Shown here: positions 1 through 9,900 of the stretch, piece after piece
Layout: each line of letters starts with the position of its first letter
Position numbering within the stretch: position 1 is the first letter of the stretch
Origin: Nocardia sp. alder85J
GTDB taxonomy: Bacteria; Actinomycetota; Actinomycetes; Mycobacteriales; Mycobacteriaceae
DNA length: 64,000 bases
Reading direction: 5' to 3'
NCBI RefSeq assembly: GCF_020176955.2
Contig: NZ_JAIUCZ020000008.1
Span: 1 to 64,000 of the forward strand
Notes under the pieces: model-generated
Told to the model about the DNA's origin: nothing
The model's database searches: none
Seen by the model: only the letters and a program-made list of their open reading frames with translations
Made by a program: the position numbers and the translations under genes

Positions 1-1204
1 GCCGTCGCTGGCGGCGGCGGTCCGGCCGCCGGTCGAACCGGCGTATCCGGCCGCGCCGGCCGAATCCCGGTCCGCCGCGGCTCCGGCCGCCTCGGCGCTG
101 ATCCAGGCCGCCCGCGACGAGATCGCGCCGGGCGGCGGCGCGAACCGCTTCCTGCCCTGCACCGCGGCCTCGATCGCGACCCTGCTGTGCCTGAGCATGG
201 GCGAGCCGCGCCGGGCCGCCGACGCGCTGCGCGGCGGCTCCGAACAGGATCCGCACCTGCTGGTGCTGGCGGCCTGGACGGCGATGCTGGGCGGCGACGA
301 ACAGGGTGCGGCCGATATCGTCGCCGCGCTGAATCCCGCTGCGTTGCAGCCCCGCGACCGCCTGCTCGCCCACGGCGCCGCCGTGGGCCTGGCCCGCCGC
401 AGCGGTGATCACGCCGCGCTCACCCGGGCCTGGGAGGCCGCCGGTCCGCTGTTCGACGATGTGACGGCGGATCTGCTGGCGCTGCTGCCGATCGGTGAGC
501 TGTGGCTGGCGGCGGTCCGGCTGCGGGACGAGGACCGGGTGGCGACGCTGGTGGAGGCCGCCGCGGAGTTGCTGCAACGGCTCGGTCAACCGCCGGCCTG
601 GGCGAACGCCTTCCACTGGTACGCGATCCAGGCCGCGATCGCCCGGGAGCGGCCGGACGAGCTGCTGCCGCCTGCGCAACGGCTCAAGGCCGCCGCGCAG
701 GCCGGCGACACCCACGCCGCGGTGCTCGCCGACGCGGGCCGTACCTGGGTGCTGGTGCTGCGCGGTGAGGTCGATCACGACGCCGTCACCGCCGCGGTGC
801 GGCGGCTGGCCGGTTTCGGGATGATCTGGGACGCCGCCCGGCTGGCCAGCGAGGCCGCGCTGGCGGCCACCGACTCGACGACGGCGACGGCGCTGCTCAA
901 GCTGGCCCGGACCGTCCGTGCCGATGCCCGGCCGCAACAGCGTCCGATGCGCGCCGACGTGACGGTCCCGGCGGCGCCGGAACCCGCGCCGCCGGCGGAC
1001 ACCATCCTCAGCGAACGTGAGCGCGAGGTCGCCGAGCTGGTGCTGCTGGGCCTGACCTATCGGGAAATCGGCGCTCGGCTGTACATCTCGGCGAAGACGG
1101 TGGAGCATCATGTCGCACGGATCCGACGTCGCATCGGGGCCGGTTCCCGGTCGGAGTTATTGTCGATGCTCCGCGCCATGGGGCACGGCTCGCTCTTGGT
1201 GTGA
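1..1204 (+). CDS. LuxR-family transcriptional regulator, C-terminal part (partial)
   Basis: The frame is open from base 2, with no start in the window, so the gene begins upstream. The visible ~400 residues are an Ala/Leu-rich helical region, probably repeat-like or signal-integrating, followed by a C-terminal LuxR/GerE helix-turn-helix of about 65 residues. Recognisable HTH pieces are LSEREREVAELVLLG, then YREIGARLYISAKTVEHHV, the usual recognition-helix pattern. A large N-terminal part plus LuxR HTH resembles the mycobacterial IniR-type regulator that lies near etfD. That link rests on position and architecture only. The ligand or signal cannot be told because the N-terminus is missing. Confidence 0.75.
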   Translation, partial: PSLAAAVRPPVEPAYPAAPAESRSAAAPAASALIQAARDEIAPGGGANRFLPCTAASIATLLCLSMGEPRRAADALRGGSEQDPHLLVLAAWTAMLGGDEQGAADIVAALNPAALQPRDRLLAHGAAVGLARRSGDHAALTRAWEAAGPLFDDVTADLLALLPIGELWLAAVRLRDEDRVATLVEAAAELLQRLGQPPAWANAFHWYAIQAAIARERPDELLPPAQRLKAAAQAGDTHAAVLADAGRTWVLVLRGEVDHDAVTAAVRRLAGFGMIWDAARLASEAALAATDSTTATALLKLARTVRADARPQQRPMRADVTVPAAPEPAPPADTILSEREREVAELVLLGLTYREIGARLYISAKTVEHHVARIRRRIGAGSRSELLSMLRAMGHGSLLV

Positions 1205-1276
1205 CACCGCGCCCGGTGTGGCATCGCGGGTAGCCGTGCACGACGGCGCACCGTACATCGAAGCGAGGTAAGGGAG

Positions 1277-2476
1277 ATGGCCACAGGGGTCGGACTGCGG
1301 ATCGCCGAGGACGTGAGTATTGCCGCCATCGTCACCAGCGTCGGCAGTGCGGGTTCCGGCGTGGGCAGTGCCGCCTCCGGAGCTCCCGAACCCCATTACA
1401 TCCTGCGCGACTCGGTGTTGCACATGGCCGACGACGGCGACACCGAGCTGGGCGGCGAGCCGCCGCCCGGGCATACTCATTCGATCACGGGTTTCCTCTC
1501 CGCGATGGGCGATCCGGCCGGGGTCTCGGTGGATTCCGGTCCCGCCTACCGGCCCGAGGATCTGCTCGCCACCGCACTGTTCTGCCTGATCAATCTGGCC
1601 GCCGAACATCTGGTCGGCTCCACGGAGTTCTACGCCACCCATCCGGCGGAGTGGCCGGAAGAGTATGTGCGGTCGCTGCGGGACGCGCTGGACTATCTCG
1701 GCCTGCGTGCCGTGGTGCTGGTCAGCGAGGCCGATCTGCCGGCCGCGGAGTCCGACCCGGCCGGCTACGGCCTGGCCGCGGCCGCCGCGCGGGCCGCGGT
1801 GGCGGCGGTGCTCTCCACCCCGGCGGGCGCCACCCCGCCGGACCCGACCCACGCCGAAACCGCCCTGCAGGTCACCGATGTGCTGCCGGCCCTGAACGAC
1901 CCCCGGGTGGCACAAGCGTATTCGGCCGCGATGCCGCTGGCCGAACCCGAACCCCTCGTTCCGGCGGCCACCGTCGCCACCGAGAACGTCCCCCCGGCCA
2001 CGATGCTCGCGACCACCGCCACCCGGCTGCCGCGACGCCAGCGCCGGACCACCGCGCTGGTAGCGGCGGCGGCGCTGCTGGGCCTGCTGCTCGGCGCGGT
2101 GGTGGTCGGCGTGGCCTGGCGGGCGAACGTGTCGCCCGCGGCACCGAACGCCCGGCTCTCGCCCACACCCACGACGGCCGCCGTGCCCCCGCCGCCCGCG
2201 CCCGAGCCGACCCCGTCCAGTGTGGAACCGGTGGACACCCCGGAGACGCCCGAGACCACCGAGGCGCCACCGGAACCGACGACCACCACCGATACCCCGC
2301 CGCCGAGTCCCGCTCCGACGACCCCGACCACCACGCCGCGCCCCACCAGTCGCGCACCGCGGGGTTCCACCACCCGCACCCCGAGCTACCCGTATCCGTA
2401 TCCCTACCCGTACGGTGATCCGTACGGGTCGTCGCCGGACCTGCCCCGGCTGCCCACCCTCCAGATTCCGCAGTAA
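1277..2476 (+). CDS. Membrane-anchored Hsp70-like protein with proline-rich tail
   Basis: 399 residues. Residues ~1-190 look like a divergent actin-fold/Hsp70-type domain, opening with GVGLRIAEDVSIAAIV and containing SITGFLSAMGDPAGVSV and a YRPEDLLATALFCLINL helix. A basic stretch (RLPRRQRRTT) leads into one transmembrane helix at ~255-278 (LVAAAALLGLLLGAVVVG). An outer-face Pro/Thr/Glu-rich region follows and ends in Tyr-Pro repeats. ATG start with GGGAG just upstream; it follows the LuxR gene by 72 bp. The canonical Hsp70 phosphate loops are not clear, so ATPase activity is doubtful. The architecture parallels the gene at 19.2-20.6 kb. The function is unknown; a regulatory or envelope-sensing role is only a guess. 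Confidence 0.6.
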   Translation: MATGVGLRIAEDVSIAAIVTSVGSAGSGVGSAASGAPEPHYILRDSVLHMADDGDTELGGEPPPGHTHSITGFLSAMGDPAGVSVDSGPAYRPEDLLATALFCLINLAAEHLVGSTEFYATHPAEWPEEYVRSLRDALDYLGLRAVVLVSEADLPAAESDPAGYGLAAAAARAAVAAVLSTPAGATPPDPTHAETALQVTDVLPALNDPRVAQAYSAAMPLAEPEPLVPAATVATENVPPATMLATTATRLPRRQRRTTALVAAAALLGLLLGAVVVGVAWRANVSPAAPNARLSPTPTTAAVPPPPAPEPTPSSVEPVDTPETPETTEAPPEPTTTTDTPPPSPAPTTPTTTPRPTSRAPRGSTTRTPSYPYPYPYPYGDPYGSSPDLPRLPTLQIPQ

Positions 2477-2662
2477 CCGAGTACCCGGTGTGATCGTTCG
2501 CAGCGAAACCATCGCGAAAGTGCCCTAGAGTGGTGCGCTGACCGATCCATACCGAAAACCTACCGGCCGATCGGTCTCGTGCCGGACGAGGGTTGTTGTC
2601 GCGCAAGGGCTTACAACCCGCCGAAAGACCTGGTCAACCCAGGTGCCTGACGAAGGGACTTC

Positions 2663-4027
2663 ATGCGCAAGTTGGCGGCGCGCCGCGCCACGGTCAGAGC
2701 GATCACCACCGCGGTTGCCTCGACCGTTCTTCTCAGTCCCGTATTCGTCTCCGGCGCCGCGCAGGCCGATCCTGCACCGGCGGCCGACACCCCGGCCGAT
2801 CAGTTGCCGCCCGAACTCGTACAGGCGGTGAGCCGCGATCTGAAGATGACCGCCGCGGAATACATCGATCGCGCCGACCGCGCCCAGCAGTTGCGCGACT
2901 ACGCTCGCGAGTTCCGGTCCGAGCGCCCCGACGAATTCGCCGGTGCCTGGCTGAATCCGGACGGTAAGCCGGTGATGGCCGTCACGTCGCTCGACGCCGC
3001 CCGGATCGCCTCCGAGAACGGTTATCAGACCCGGCTGACGCCGATCTCCGCGGACAATCTGGAGGGGTCGCTGGATCAGCTCACCTCCTGGATCGCCGGA
3101 CTGCCGCGGGACATCTCCGCGGCGATCAACTCGGTCGCCATCGACTTCCTCAACAGCCAGATCGTGTTGCAGGTCGCCAACACTCCGGCCGGGCACGTGC
3201 TGAACCTGCCGACCCTGATCGCCAATGTGAAGGTGGTGCTGTCCCCGGGCAGCGGCGGCCCGGTCGAACACCGGCCGATGGCGGGCGACACCTACATCAG
3301 TACCAAGACCTCGCTCGACGATCCGTCGCTGACCAGCGTGGACGTCTGCTCGTTCGGCTTCAACGCCGTCGACAACTCCGGTAACGCGCTGAATATCAGT
3401 GCGGGACATTGCGATCCGAACCTCGGCAGCGGCGACCAGGCGGCCGGCGTGTACGTGCCGAACGTCCGCGACCTGAAGTCCAGCGTGCAGGTCGGCAACT
3501 TCGTGCAGGCCAAGCTGGGCGGCCGCACCGGCCTGGACTACTCGGTGATCCAGCTGAACGACCGGGCCGTGCGGGCGGGTATGGACCAGCCGAAGATGCG
3601 GGGCGCCAACGGCACCACCGTCAACATCACCGGCACCGCCGATCCGGTGGTCGGCGCACCCATCTGCAAGTCCGGTCAATCGTCCACGTTCACTTGCGGT
3701 TTCGTGGTGGCCGACCGCGTCGAGACCGAGCTGTACACGGCCGAGGGCGACACCAAGACCGTCCGCGGCTTCGCCAGCACCGCCTGCACCCTGGGCGGCG
3801 ATTCGGGCGGCGCGATCGTGTCCGGCACGATGGCGCTCGGAATCACCAGTGGTTCCAATGCCGCCGATGCCCCGGACTGCCGTGAGGCGAATATCGATCT
3901 CGCCCAATACGGCGGCACCGCATCACTGGGTATCCCGATTCGGGCGATTCTGGACGACATCGATGTCAATTCCGGCGGCGGAGTCGGATCGGGTATCAGT
4001 GTGCGGACACAACCGAACCTCGGGTGA
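2663..4027 (+). CDS. Secreted S1-family (trypsin-like) serine peptidase
   Basis: 454 residues. A basic start (MRKLAARRATVR) and hydrophobic core lead to a signal-peptidase site near AQA-DP, so export is expected. Residues ~45-200 form an alpha-lytic-protease-like pro-region (VSRDLKMTAAEYIDR; GAWLNPDGKPVMAV). The mature peptidase has the triad His in SAGHCDP, Asp in GLDYSVI and Ser in GGDSGGAIVSG, with paired cysteines near each. ATG at 2663 has a GAAGGG ribosome site 5 bp upstream. It is followed within 75 bp by a close paralogue, a tandem duplication. Substrate unknown; secreted proteases of this type usually need pro-region-assisted folding. Confidence 0.88.
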   Translation: MRKLAARRATVRAITTAVASTVLLSPVFVSGAAQADPAPAADTPADQLPPELVQAVSRDLKMTAAEYIDRADRAQQLRDYAREFRSERPDEFAGAWLNPDGKPVMAVTSLDAARIASENGYQTRLTPISADNLEGSLDQLTSWIAGLPRDISAAINSVAIDFLNSQIVLQVANTPAGHVLNLPTLIANVKVVLSPGSGGPVEHRPMAGDTYISTKTSLDDPSLTSVDVCSFGFNAVDNSGNALNISAGHCDPNLGSGDQAAGVYVPNVRDLKSSVQVGNFVQAKLGGRTGLDYSVIQLNDRAVRAGMDQPKMRGANGTTVNITGTADPVVGAPICKSGQSSTFTCGFVVADRVETELYTAEGDTKTVRGFASTACTLGGDSGGAIVSGTMALGITSGSNAADAPDCREANIDLAQYGGTASLGIPIRAILDDIDVNSGGGVGSGISVRTQPNLG

Positions 4028-4087
4028 ATTCGGAGCAAATCCCGGGAACCCACCGAGCGATAAGTAGGCATTACCGTCCCGACCCCA

Positions 4088-4093
4088 TATAGT
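4088..4093 (+). promoter_or_regulatory. -10 element of a probable leaderless promoter
   Basis: TATAGT lies exactly 6 bases before the ATG at 4100, so transcription would start at or next to the A of ATG. No Shine-Dalgarno sequence precedes this ATG. This supports the 4100 start rather than the internal ATG at 4133. Confidence 0.55.
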
Positions 4094-4099
4094 CGGCAC

Positions 4100-5452
4100 A
4101 TGCTCCTGCCACGCATCCGTCGTTCGTCCACCATGGGACGAAACCCACACCCACACTTGCGCAAAGCAGCCGTCGCCGCCTCCGCCGCGGCACTGGTCCT
4201 CGGTCCACTGGCGATGACCGCGTCCGCCGATCCGGCCCCCGCGCCGAGCCCGGCTCCGGCGCCGGGCCTCCCGGCCGACCTGGCCGCGGCGGTGCAGCGG
4301 GATCTGAAGATGTCCACCGACGAGTACCTGCGCCGCGCGGCGCTGGCACAGCAGGTGGCGGCCTTCTCGACCAACGCGCAGCAGCAGTACCCGGACGTCT
4401 TCGGCGGTGCGTGGCTGGACAACGCCGGTAAGGCGGTCGTGGCGCTGGTGCCCGGACAGGGGCAGGACGCCGTCCGCCAGTCCGCACAGGCCGTCGGCTT
4501 CCAGGTCAAGGATGTCGCGAAGACCCAGACGGCGCTGCGCGACGAGAAGAACGCCTTCCAGCAGTGGCTGACCGGCCAGCCGCAGGACGTGGCGAAGTCG
4601 GTGCGCGGCGCGGTGATCGACGTCGTGAACAACACCGTCGCGGTCCGCGTGGACCAGGCCGGGCTGCCGATGCCCGGCTTCGTCGACCCGGCCCGGGTCA
4701 TCGTGATGGCGGCCCCGCCGCAGGGTCCGGACACGTTGCCGCAGGCCACCGCGGTCGCGGGCGAGGGCGGCGGCCCGGCGGCCGCCGGCGATGCCTACGC
4801 CTCGCAGGCCGGGCACACCTCGCTGCGCTGCTCGCTGGGCTTCAACGGCGTCGACGGCAACGACAACGCCGTGAACATCACCGCCGGCCACTGCGATCCG
4901 AACATCCCGGCCGCCGGTACCGGCGACGCCCCGGGCGTGTTCGACCTGCTGCCGGGCGATCACCTGGGCCCGCAGGTCGGCGCGTTCGAGAAGTCGGTGC
5001 TGGGCGCGCAGGACTACTCGATCGTGGCCATCAACGACGGCGCACGGGATCGGTTCAGCAACAACCTCGTCCGGGTTCCGGGCCAGGGCCCGATCGCCAT
5101 CACCGGCGTGGCGAGCCCGGTGGTGGGCGCTCCGGTCTGCAAGTCCGGTGCCCGCACCGGCTTCAGCTGCGGCGTCATCAACGCGGTCGACCAGACAGTG
5201 GAGGTCGGCGATCACGATCTGATGCAGAGCTTCTCGGCCAACATCTGCGCGCTGCCCGGCGACAGCGGCGGCCCGGTGGTGAGCGGCACCATGGCACTGG
5301 GCATCTCCAGCGCGTCCACGGTGGCCGACTTCCCGGTCTGCGAGATCCCGGAGCTGCTCGGCGTTCTCACCGGTAACGGACCGCAGCTGTTCGTGCAGCC
5401 GCTGGATCTGGTGCTGGCGGACAATCCGGGCCTGCGGGTGCGCACCAACTGA
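4100..5452 (+). CDS. Secreted S1-family serine peptidase, paralogue of the upstream gene
   Basis: 450 residues. The basic N-terminus (NPHPHLRKAAVAA) and Ala-rich core end near ASA-DP, a typical signal peptide. A pro-region follows, including VQRDLKMSTDEYLRRAALA, which closely matches the neighbour. The protease domain has His in TAGHCDP, Asp in QDYSIV and Ser in GDSGGPVVSG, with conserved cysteines. The start at 4100 is chosen because a -10 element sits 6 bases upstream; ATG 4133 is the alternative and would still leave a complete signal peptide. It ends 27 bp before a strong hairpin terminator. The gene's own promoter suggests it is regulated separately from the first peptidase. Confidence 0.88.
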   Translation: MLLPRIRRSSTMGRNPHPHLRKAAVAASAAALVLGPLAMTASADPAPAPSPAPAPGLPADLAAAVQRDLKMSTDEYLRRAALAQQVAAFSTNAQQQYPDVFGGAWLDNAGKAVVALVPGQGQDAVRQSAQAVGFQVKDVAKTQTALRDEKNAFQQWLTGQPQDVAKSVRGAVIDVVNNTVAVRVDQAGLPMPGFVDPARVIVMAAPPQGPDTLPQATAVAGEGGGPAAAGDAYASQAGHTSLRCSLGFNGVDGNDNAVNITAGHCDPNIPAAGTGDAPGVFDLLPGDHLGPQVGAFEKSVLGAQDYSIVAINDGARDRFSNNLVRVPGQGPIAITGVASPVVGAPVCKSGARTGFSCGVINAVDQTVEVGDHDLMQSFSANICALPGDSGGPVVSGTMALGISSASTVADFPVCEIPELLGVLTGNGPQLFVQPLDLVLADNPGLRVRTN

Positions 5453-5478
5453 TCAATCGAGTACGAGCGGGCAAGCAC

Positions 5479-5516
5479 AAAAGGGCCGGTGGCGAAATTA
5501 CGCCACCGGCCCTTTT
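5479..5516. terminator. Strong bidirectional hairpin terminator
   Basis: AAAAGGGCCGGTGGCG (5479-5494) pairs perfectly with 5501-5516 across a 6-base loop. The A and T tracts at the ends make it usable from both strands, fitting its place between convergent genes. Confidence 0.85.
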
Positions 5517-5562
5517 CGCAACTGTCCGGCAATTGCGTCGCGAATAGCCGTAATCCGGAAAC

Positions 5563-5599
5563 GGACCGGCCCGCCCCGGGATTCGGGGCGGGCCGGTCC
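5563..5599 (-). terminator. GC-rich hairpin terminator of the 5.6-6.5 kb gene
   Basis: A 16-bp perfect stem (5563-5578 with 5584-5599) and a 5-base loop lie just downstream of the stop codon at 5622 on the minus strand. Confidence 0.7.
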
Positions 5600-5621
5600 G
5601 TGCGCGAGAACAGAACCCGGA

Positions 5622-6455
5622 TCAGTTGGGCTGCTGCTGCGGGGCCACCGGCTGGGTCTTGCTCGAGGCATCCGCCCACTGGGTGGTGCCGTCGGGCGCC
5701 TGCATGGTGTTGACCAGATCGACGCCGGCCGCGAGCAGCGTCGGGCCACCGGCGGCGATGGTGCCCACGATGCCGCCGACACCGGCGCCGGTGAGCAGAC
5801 CGGGCACGCACGCCGCGACGATCGTGACGACACAGCCGATCACGGCGCCGATGGCGGTGCCGACGAAGCCGCCGACCGCGGTGGCGATGCCGAACTTGGT
5901 GGTGAAGTCACTCATCGCGCGCTGGTTCTCCATCGCGGAGGCGACGTCCTTCGCCTGCGCAACGGGAGCGGCGGGAGCCGGTGCGGCCGTACCGGTCTCG
6001 GCGGGGGCCGGGGTGGTCGCGTCCGGGGCCGCCGGGTCGACCGGGCGGGCGACGGCGACCACGGCCTGCTGGCCCACGGTCAGACCGGCCGGACGAGCCG
6101 GGGTCAGCTCCAGGACGGTGCCGTCCTCCTTCAGGACCGGCGCGAGCGGAATCTGCACGCCCGCGATCCGGAAGTCCAGCGGCATCTCCATGGCGATGTT
6201 GCCGGCCTTGTCCTTGATATCGACGACCTGCTGCTTCTGATCCGGCGCAACACCGGGCGTGGTGACCGGCTTGTCGACCAGCGTGAAAGTTCCCCCCTTC
6301 AGCTTGGTGACGACCGTCTTGTCCACCAGCTTGGCGGAGTAGTCGATTACCGGCTGCGCGGCGTCAGGAGCCGGCTCGGCATGCGCGGTACCCAGTGCAA
6401 TAGTCATTGCACCTATGACCATTCCCGCCGCCGCAGTTCCGCTGCGGAATCTCAT
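5622..6455 (-). CDS. Secreted protein of unknown function with C-terminal glycine zipper
   Basis: 277 residues from ATG 6455, chosen because a GGA-type ribosome site (AGGATTGGAAA) precedes it and a clean signal peptide follows (MRFRSGTAAAG..., cleavage near AHA-EP). The middle (~30-150) is a soluble domain with many Val/Lys turns (VVDIKDKAGNIAMEMPLDF) that I do not recognise as a named enzyme. An Ala/Pro linker leads to a Gly/Ala zipper-like membrane region (GIATAVGGFVGTAIGAVIG; GAGVGGIVGTIAAGG), like those of envelope-inserted proteins. It is convergent with the S1 peptidase. Similar proteins are common in Nocardia and Rhodococcus, but no function is assigned here. Confidence 0.75.
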   Translation of the reverse strand: MRFRSGTAAAGMVIGAMTIALGTAHAEPAPDAAQPVIDYSAKLVDKTVVTKLKGGTFTLVDKPVTTPGVAPDQKQQVVDIKDKAGNIAMEMPLDFRIAGVQIPLAPVLKEDGTVLELTPARPAGLTVGQQAVVAVARPVDPAAPDATTPAPAETGTAAPAPAAPVAQAKDVASAMENQRAMSDFTTKFGIATAVGGFVGTAIGAVIGCVVTIVAACVPGLLTGAGVGGIVGTIAAGGPTLLAAGVDLVNTMQAPDGTTQWADASSKTQPVAPQQQPN

Positions 6456-6802
6456 TCGGTTTTCCAATCCTTCATCAGTGTGCGCCGTCCGTAACTCCCC
6501 ATTGAGAGCCCATGCATCCCTCGGGTAACGAACCCGCAGACCCTCCCCGATCGGTGTGAAGATACGCACGGCGGCCAGGACTTCGTGAGCCTAGTCGAAC
6601 AGCTCCCTCATAGCGAGATCATAATTTTCCTACAGTGGTAAGCGAACCAGCGTGGCTGATTCACCGCGACGCTGTTCACCGAGAAGATCGTTCACAGCGA
6701 TGCGTTCATCGGGCTCCGCACGGCGTGAGACCGGTCACAAAACGGGTACCTCCAGCCCCGACAAGCTGGGACACGTCTGGCGTGACCCCGGTGTGGCGGG
6801 TT

Positions 6803-6837
6803 AAGTTACCGATGGGTAACTTGGCGGTCGTTACGAT
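6803..6837 (+). promoter_or_regulatory. Palindromic operator and -10 element upstream of etfD
   Basis: AAGTTACC-gatg-GGTAACTT (6803-6822) is a perfect inverted repeat of TetR-operator size. It is followed by the -10-like TACGAT at 6832-6837, so the operator overlaps the -35 region. The same TTACC-N4-GGTAA core occurs twice before fadE5 at 41.7 kb. The rest of the 6456-6900 interval shows no gene. Confidence 0.6.
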
Positions 6838-6903
6838 ACGTGCAATCCCGGCGGCACCAGCCCCTGCCGCCGGATGCTCGTTGAACCGAAGGAAGGTCGC
6901 GAC

Positions 6904-9900
6904 ATGAATGCCCTGACAGTGACGCTGGGCACGATTGGGGTGGTGTTCAGCCTGGTGGCTTGGGCATCATTCTTCGGCGGCGTCGGCAAGATGGTTCGCG
7001 CCATCATGCTCGGCCAACCGGCCCCCGATCGCTGGCGCCCGTTCCTGCCCCGCCTGAAGACGATGATCGTCGAATTCCTGGCGCACACCCGGATGAACAA
7101 ATTCCGGACCGTCGGCTGGGCGCACTGGCTGGTGATGATCGGCTTCCTCGGCGGTTTCATCCTGTACTTCGAGGCGTACGGGCAGACCTTCGATCCGACA
7201 TTCCATTGGCCGTGGTTCGGGAACTGGCACCTCTACCATCTGCTGGACGAGGTGCTCGGCATCGGCACCGTCGTCGGCATCGTGGTGTTGATCGTGATTC
7301 GCCAGCTGAACCATCCGCGAGTGCCCGCCCGGCTGTCCCGGTTCACCGGCTCCCGGTTCGTGCCCGCCTACATCATCGAGTCGATCGTGCTCATCGAGGG
7401 CCTCGGCATGGTGCTGGTGAAGGCCGGCAAGATCGCGACCTACCACGAGTCCACCGCGTGGACCGACTTCTTCACCATGCAGGTGGCCAAGCTGCTGCCG
7501 GAGAGCGTCGGACTGGTCGCCGTGTTCGCCTTCGTGAAGATGGTGTCCGGCAGCACCTTCCTGCTGCTGGTCGGCCGCAACATCAACTGGGGTGTGGCCT
7601 GGCACCGGTTCGCCGCGTTCTTCAACATCTACTTCAAGCGCGAGGACGACGGCGGGGTCGCGCTGGGCGCGGCGAAGCCGATGCTGTCCCAGGGCAAGCC
7701 GATCGATATGGAGACCGCCGACCCGGACACCGACACCTTCGGCGCCGGTCGCATCGAGGACTTCTCCTGGAAGGGCTGGCTGGACTTCACCACCTGCACC
7801 GAGTGCGGCCGCTGCCAGTCGCAGTGCCCCGCCTGGAACACCGGTAAGCCGCTGTCGCCGAAGCTGATGATCATGTCGCTGCGCGACCACGGCCAGGCCA
7901 AGGCGCCCTACCTGCTGGCCGGTGGCCGCCGGGACGCGGCGGGCGACGAGGTCGGCCTGGTCGACGCCGACGGCAAGCCCGACGAGGGCAAGCTGGCCGG
8001 GATCGCCGCGGCCGCCCGCGCGGAGGCGGAGCGGCCGCTGATCGGCGGCGCCGAGGCCGGCGGCATCTTCGATCCCGAGGCCCTGTGGAGCTGCACCACC
8101 TGCGGTGCGTGCGTGGAGCAGTGCCCGGTCGACATCGAGCACGTCGACCACATCATCGATATGCGCCGCTACCAGGTGCTCATCGAATCGGAATTCCCGT
8201 CCGAGCTGGCCGGCTTGTTCAAGAATCTGGAGAACAAGGGCAACCCCTGGGGCCAGAACGCCAAGGACCGGCTCAACTGGATCTCGGAGATGGACTTCGA
8301 CATCCCGGTCTTCGGCCAGGACGCGGACCGCTTCGACGGCTACGAGTACCTGTTCTGGGTCGGCTGTGCCGGTGCCTACGAGGACCGGGCGAAGAAGACC
8401 ACCAAGGCCGTCGCCGAACTGCTGGCCACCGCGGGCGTGAAGTTCATGGTGCTCGGCGCGGACGAGACCTGCACCGGCGACTCGGCTCGCCGCGCCGGTA
8501 ACGAGTTCCTGTTCCAGCAGCTGGCCATGCAGAACATCGAACTGCTGAACTCGGTGTTCGAGGGCGTCGCGGACAGCAAGAAGAAGATCGTCGTCACCTG
8601 CGCCCACTGCTTCAACGCGCTGAACAACGAGTACCCGCAGGTCGGCGGCGTCTACGAGGTGGTGCACCACACCCAGCTGCTCAACCGCCTGGTGCGGCAG
8701 AAGAAGCTGGTCCCGGTCGCTCCGGTGTCGCAGCAGGTCACCTACCACGACCCCTGCTACCTGGGCCGGCACAACAAGATCTACAACGCGCCGCGCGAAC
8801 TGATCGAGGGCGCGGGCGCGACCCTCACCGAAATGCCCCGGCACGGCGAGCGGTCCATGTGCTGTGGCGCCGGTGGCGCGCGCATGTGGATGGAGGAGCA
8901 ACTCGGCAAGCGCATCAACCTGGATCGCACCGACGAGGCGCTGTCCACCCTGAACGGTGGCAACACCCCGTCGGTGATCGCCACCGGCTGCCCGTTCTGC
9001 CGCGTGATGCTGACCGACGGCGTGACCGCGCGCAAGGATTCCGGCGAGATCGGCCAGGAGACCGAGGTCGTCGACGTCTCCCAGCTGATGCTGAGCGCCA
9101 TCACCCGGGTCGAGCCCGCCACCCTGTCGGCCAATCTGAAGGTGGTCCAGGAACCCGAGCAGGCCGCGCCCGAACCGGCCCCGGTCGTCGCGGAACCGGC
9201 CCCCACCGCGGTGGCGGCCGAACCCGAGAGCACCCCGGCCACCCCGGCGGCAGGCAAGGGCCTGGCCATGAAGGGCGGCAAGGCGCCCGGCGGCGGACTC
9301 GGCATGAAGGGCGCCGCCAAGGCGCCCGGCGGCGCGACCGCCACACCGGCGGCACCGGCCGCGGAACCGGCGGACACCCCCGCCACGGAGGCGCCGGCTG
9401 CGAAGGCCGGCGGACTCGGGATGAAGGGGGCGGCCAAGGCGCCCGGCGGTGGACTGGGTATGAAGGGCGCGGCCAAGGCGCCGGGTGCGAAGGCGGCCCC
9501 GGCGGCCGACACCACGGCGGCACCGGCCGACACCGCATCGGCACCGGCCACCGAGACGCCCGCCACCGCGGCACCCGCCACACCCACGGCCAAGCCCGGC
9601 GGACTCGCGATGAAGCGCGCGACTAAGGCACCCGGCGCGAAGGCACCCGGTGCGAAGGCACCCGGTGCCAAACCTGCCCCGGCAGCTGCCCCCACGGCCG
9701 AGGCGTCGACCCCCGCGGCCGAGGCCGTGGCCCCGGCCGCCGAGGCGTCGGCCACCGCCGCCGAAGCACCCGCAGCGCCTACCGCCAAGCCGGGCGGGCT
9801 CGCCATGAAGGGCGCGGGGAAGGCACCGGGACGAGGGCCGGGGGCCAAGGCGCCCGGCGGCCGCAGCGCCGCAACCCCTGCGCCCGCCGAAACCGCGGCG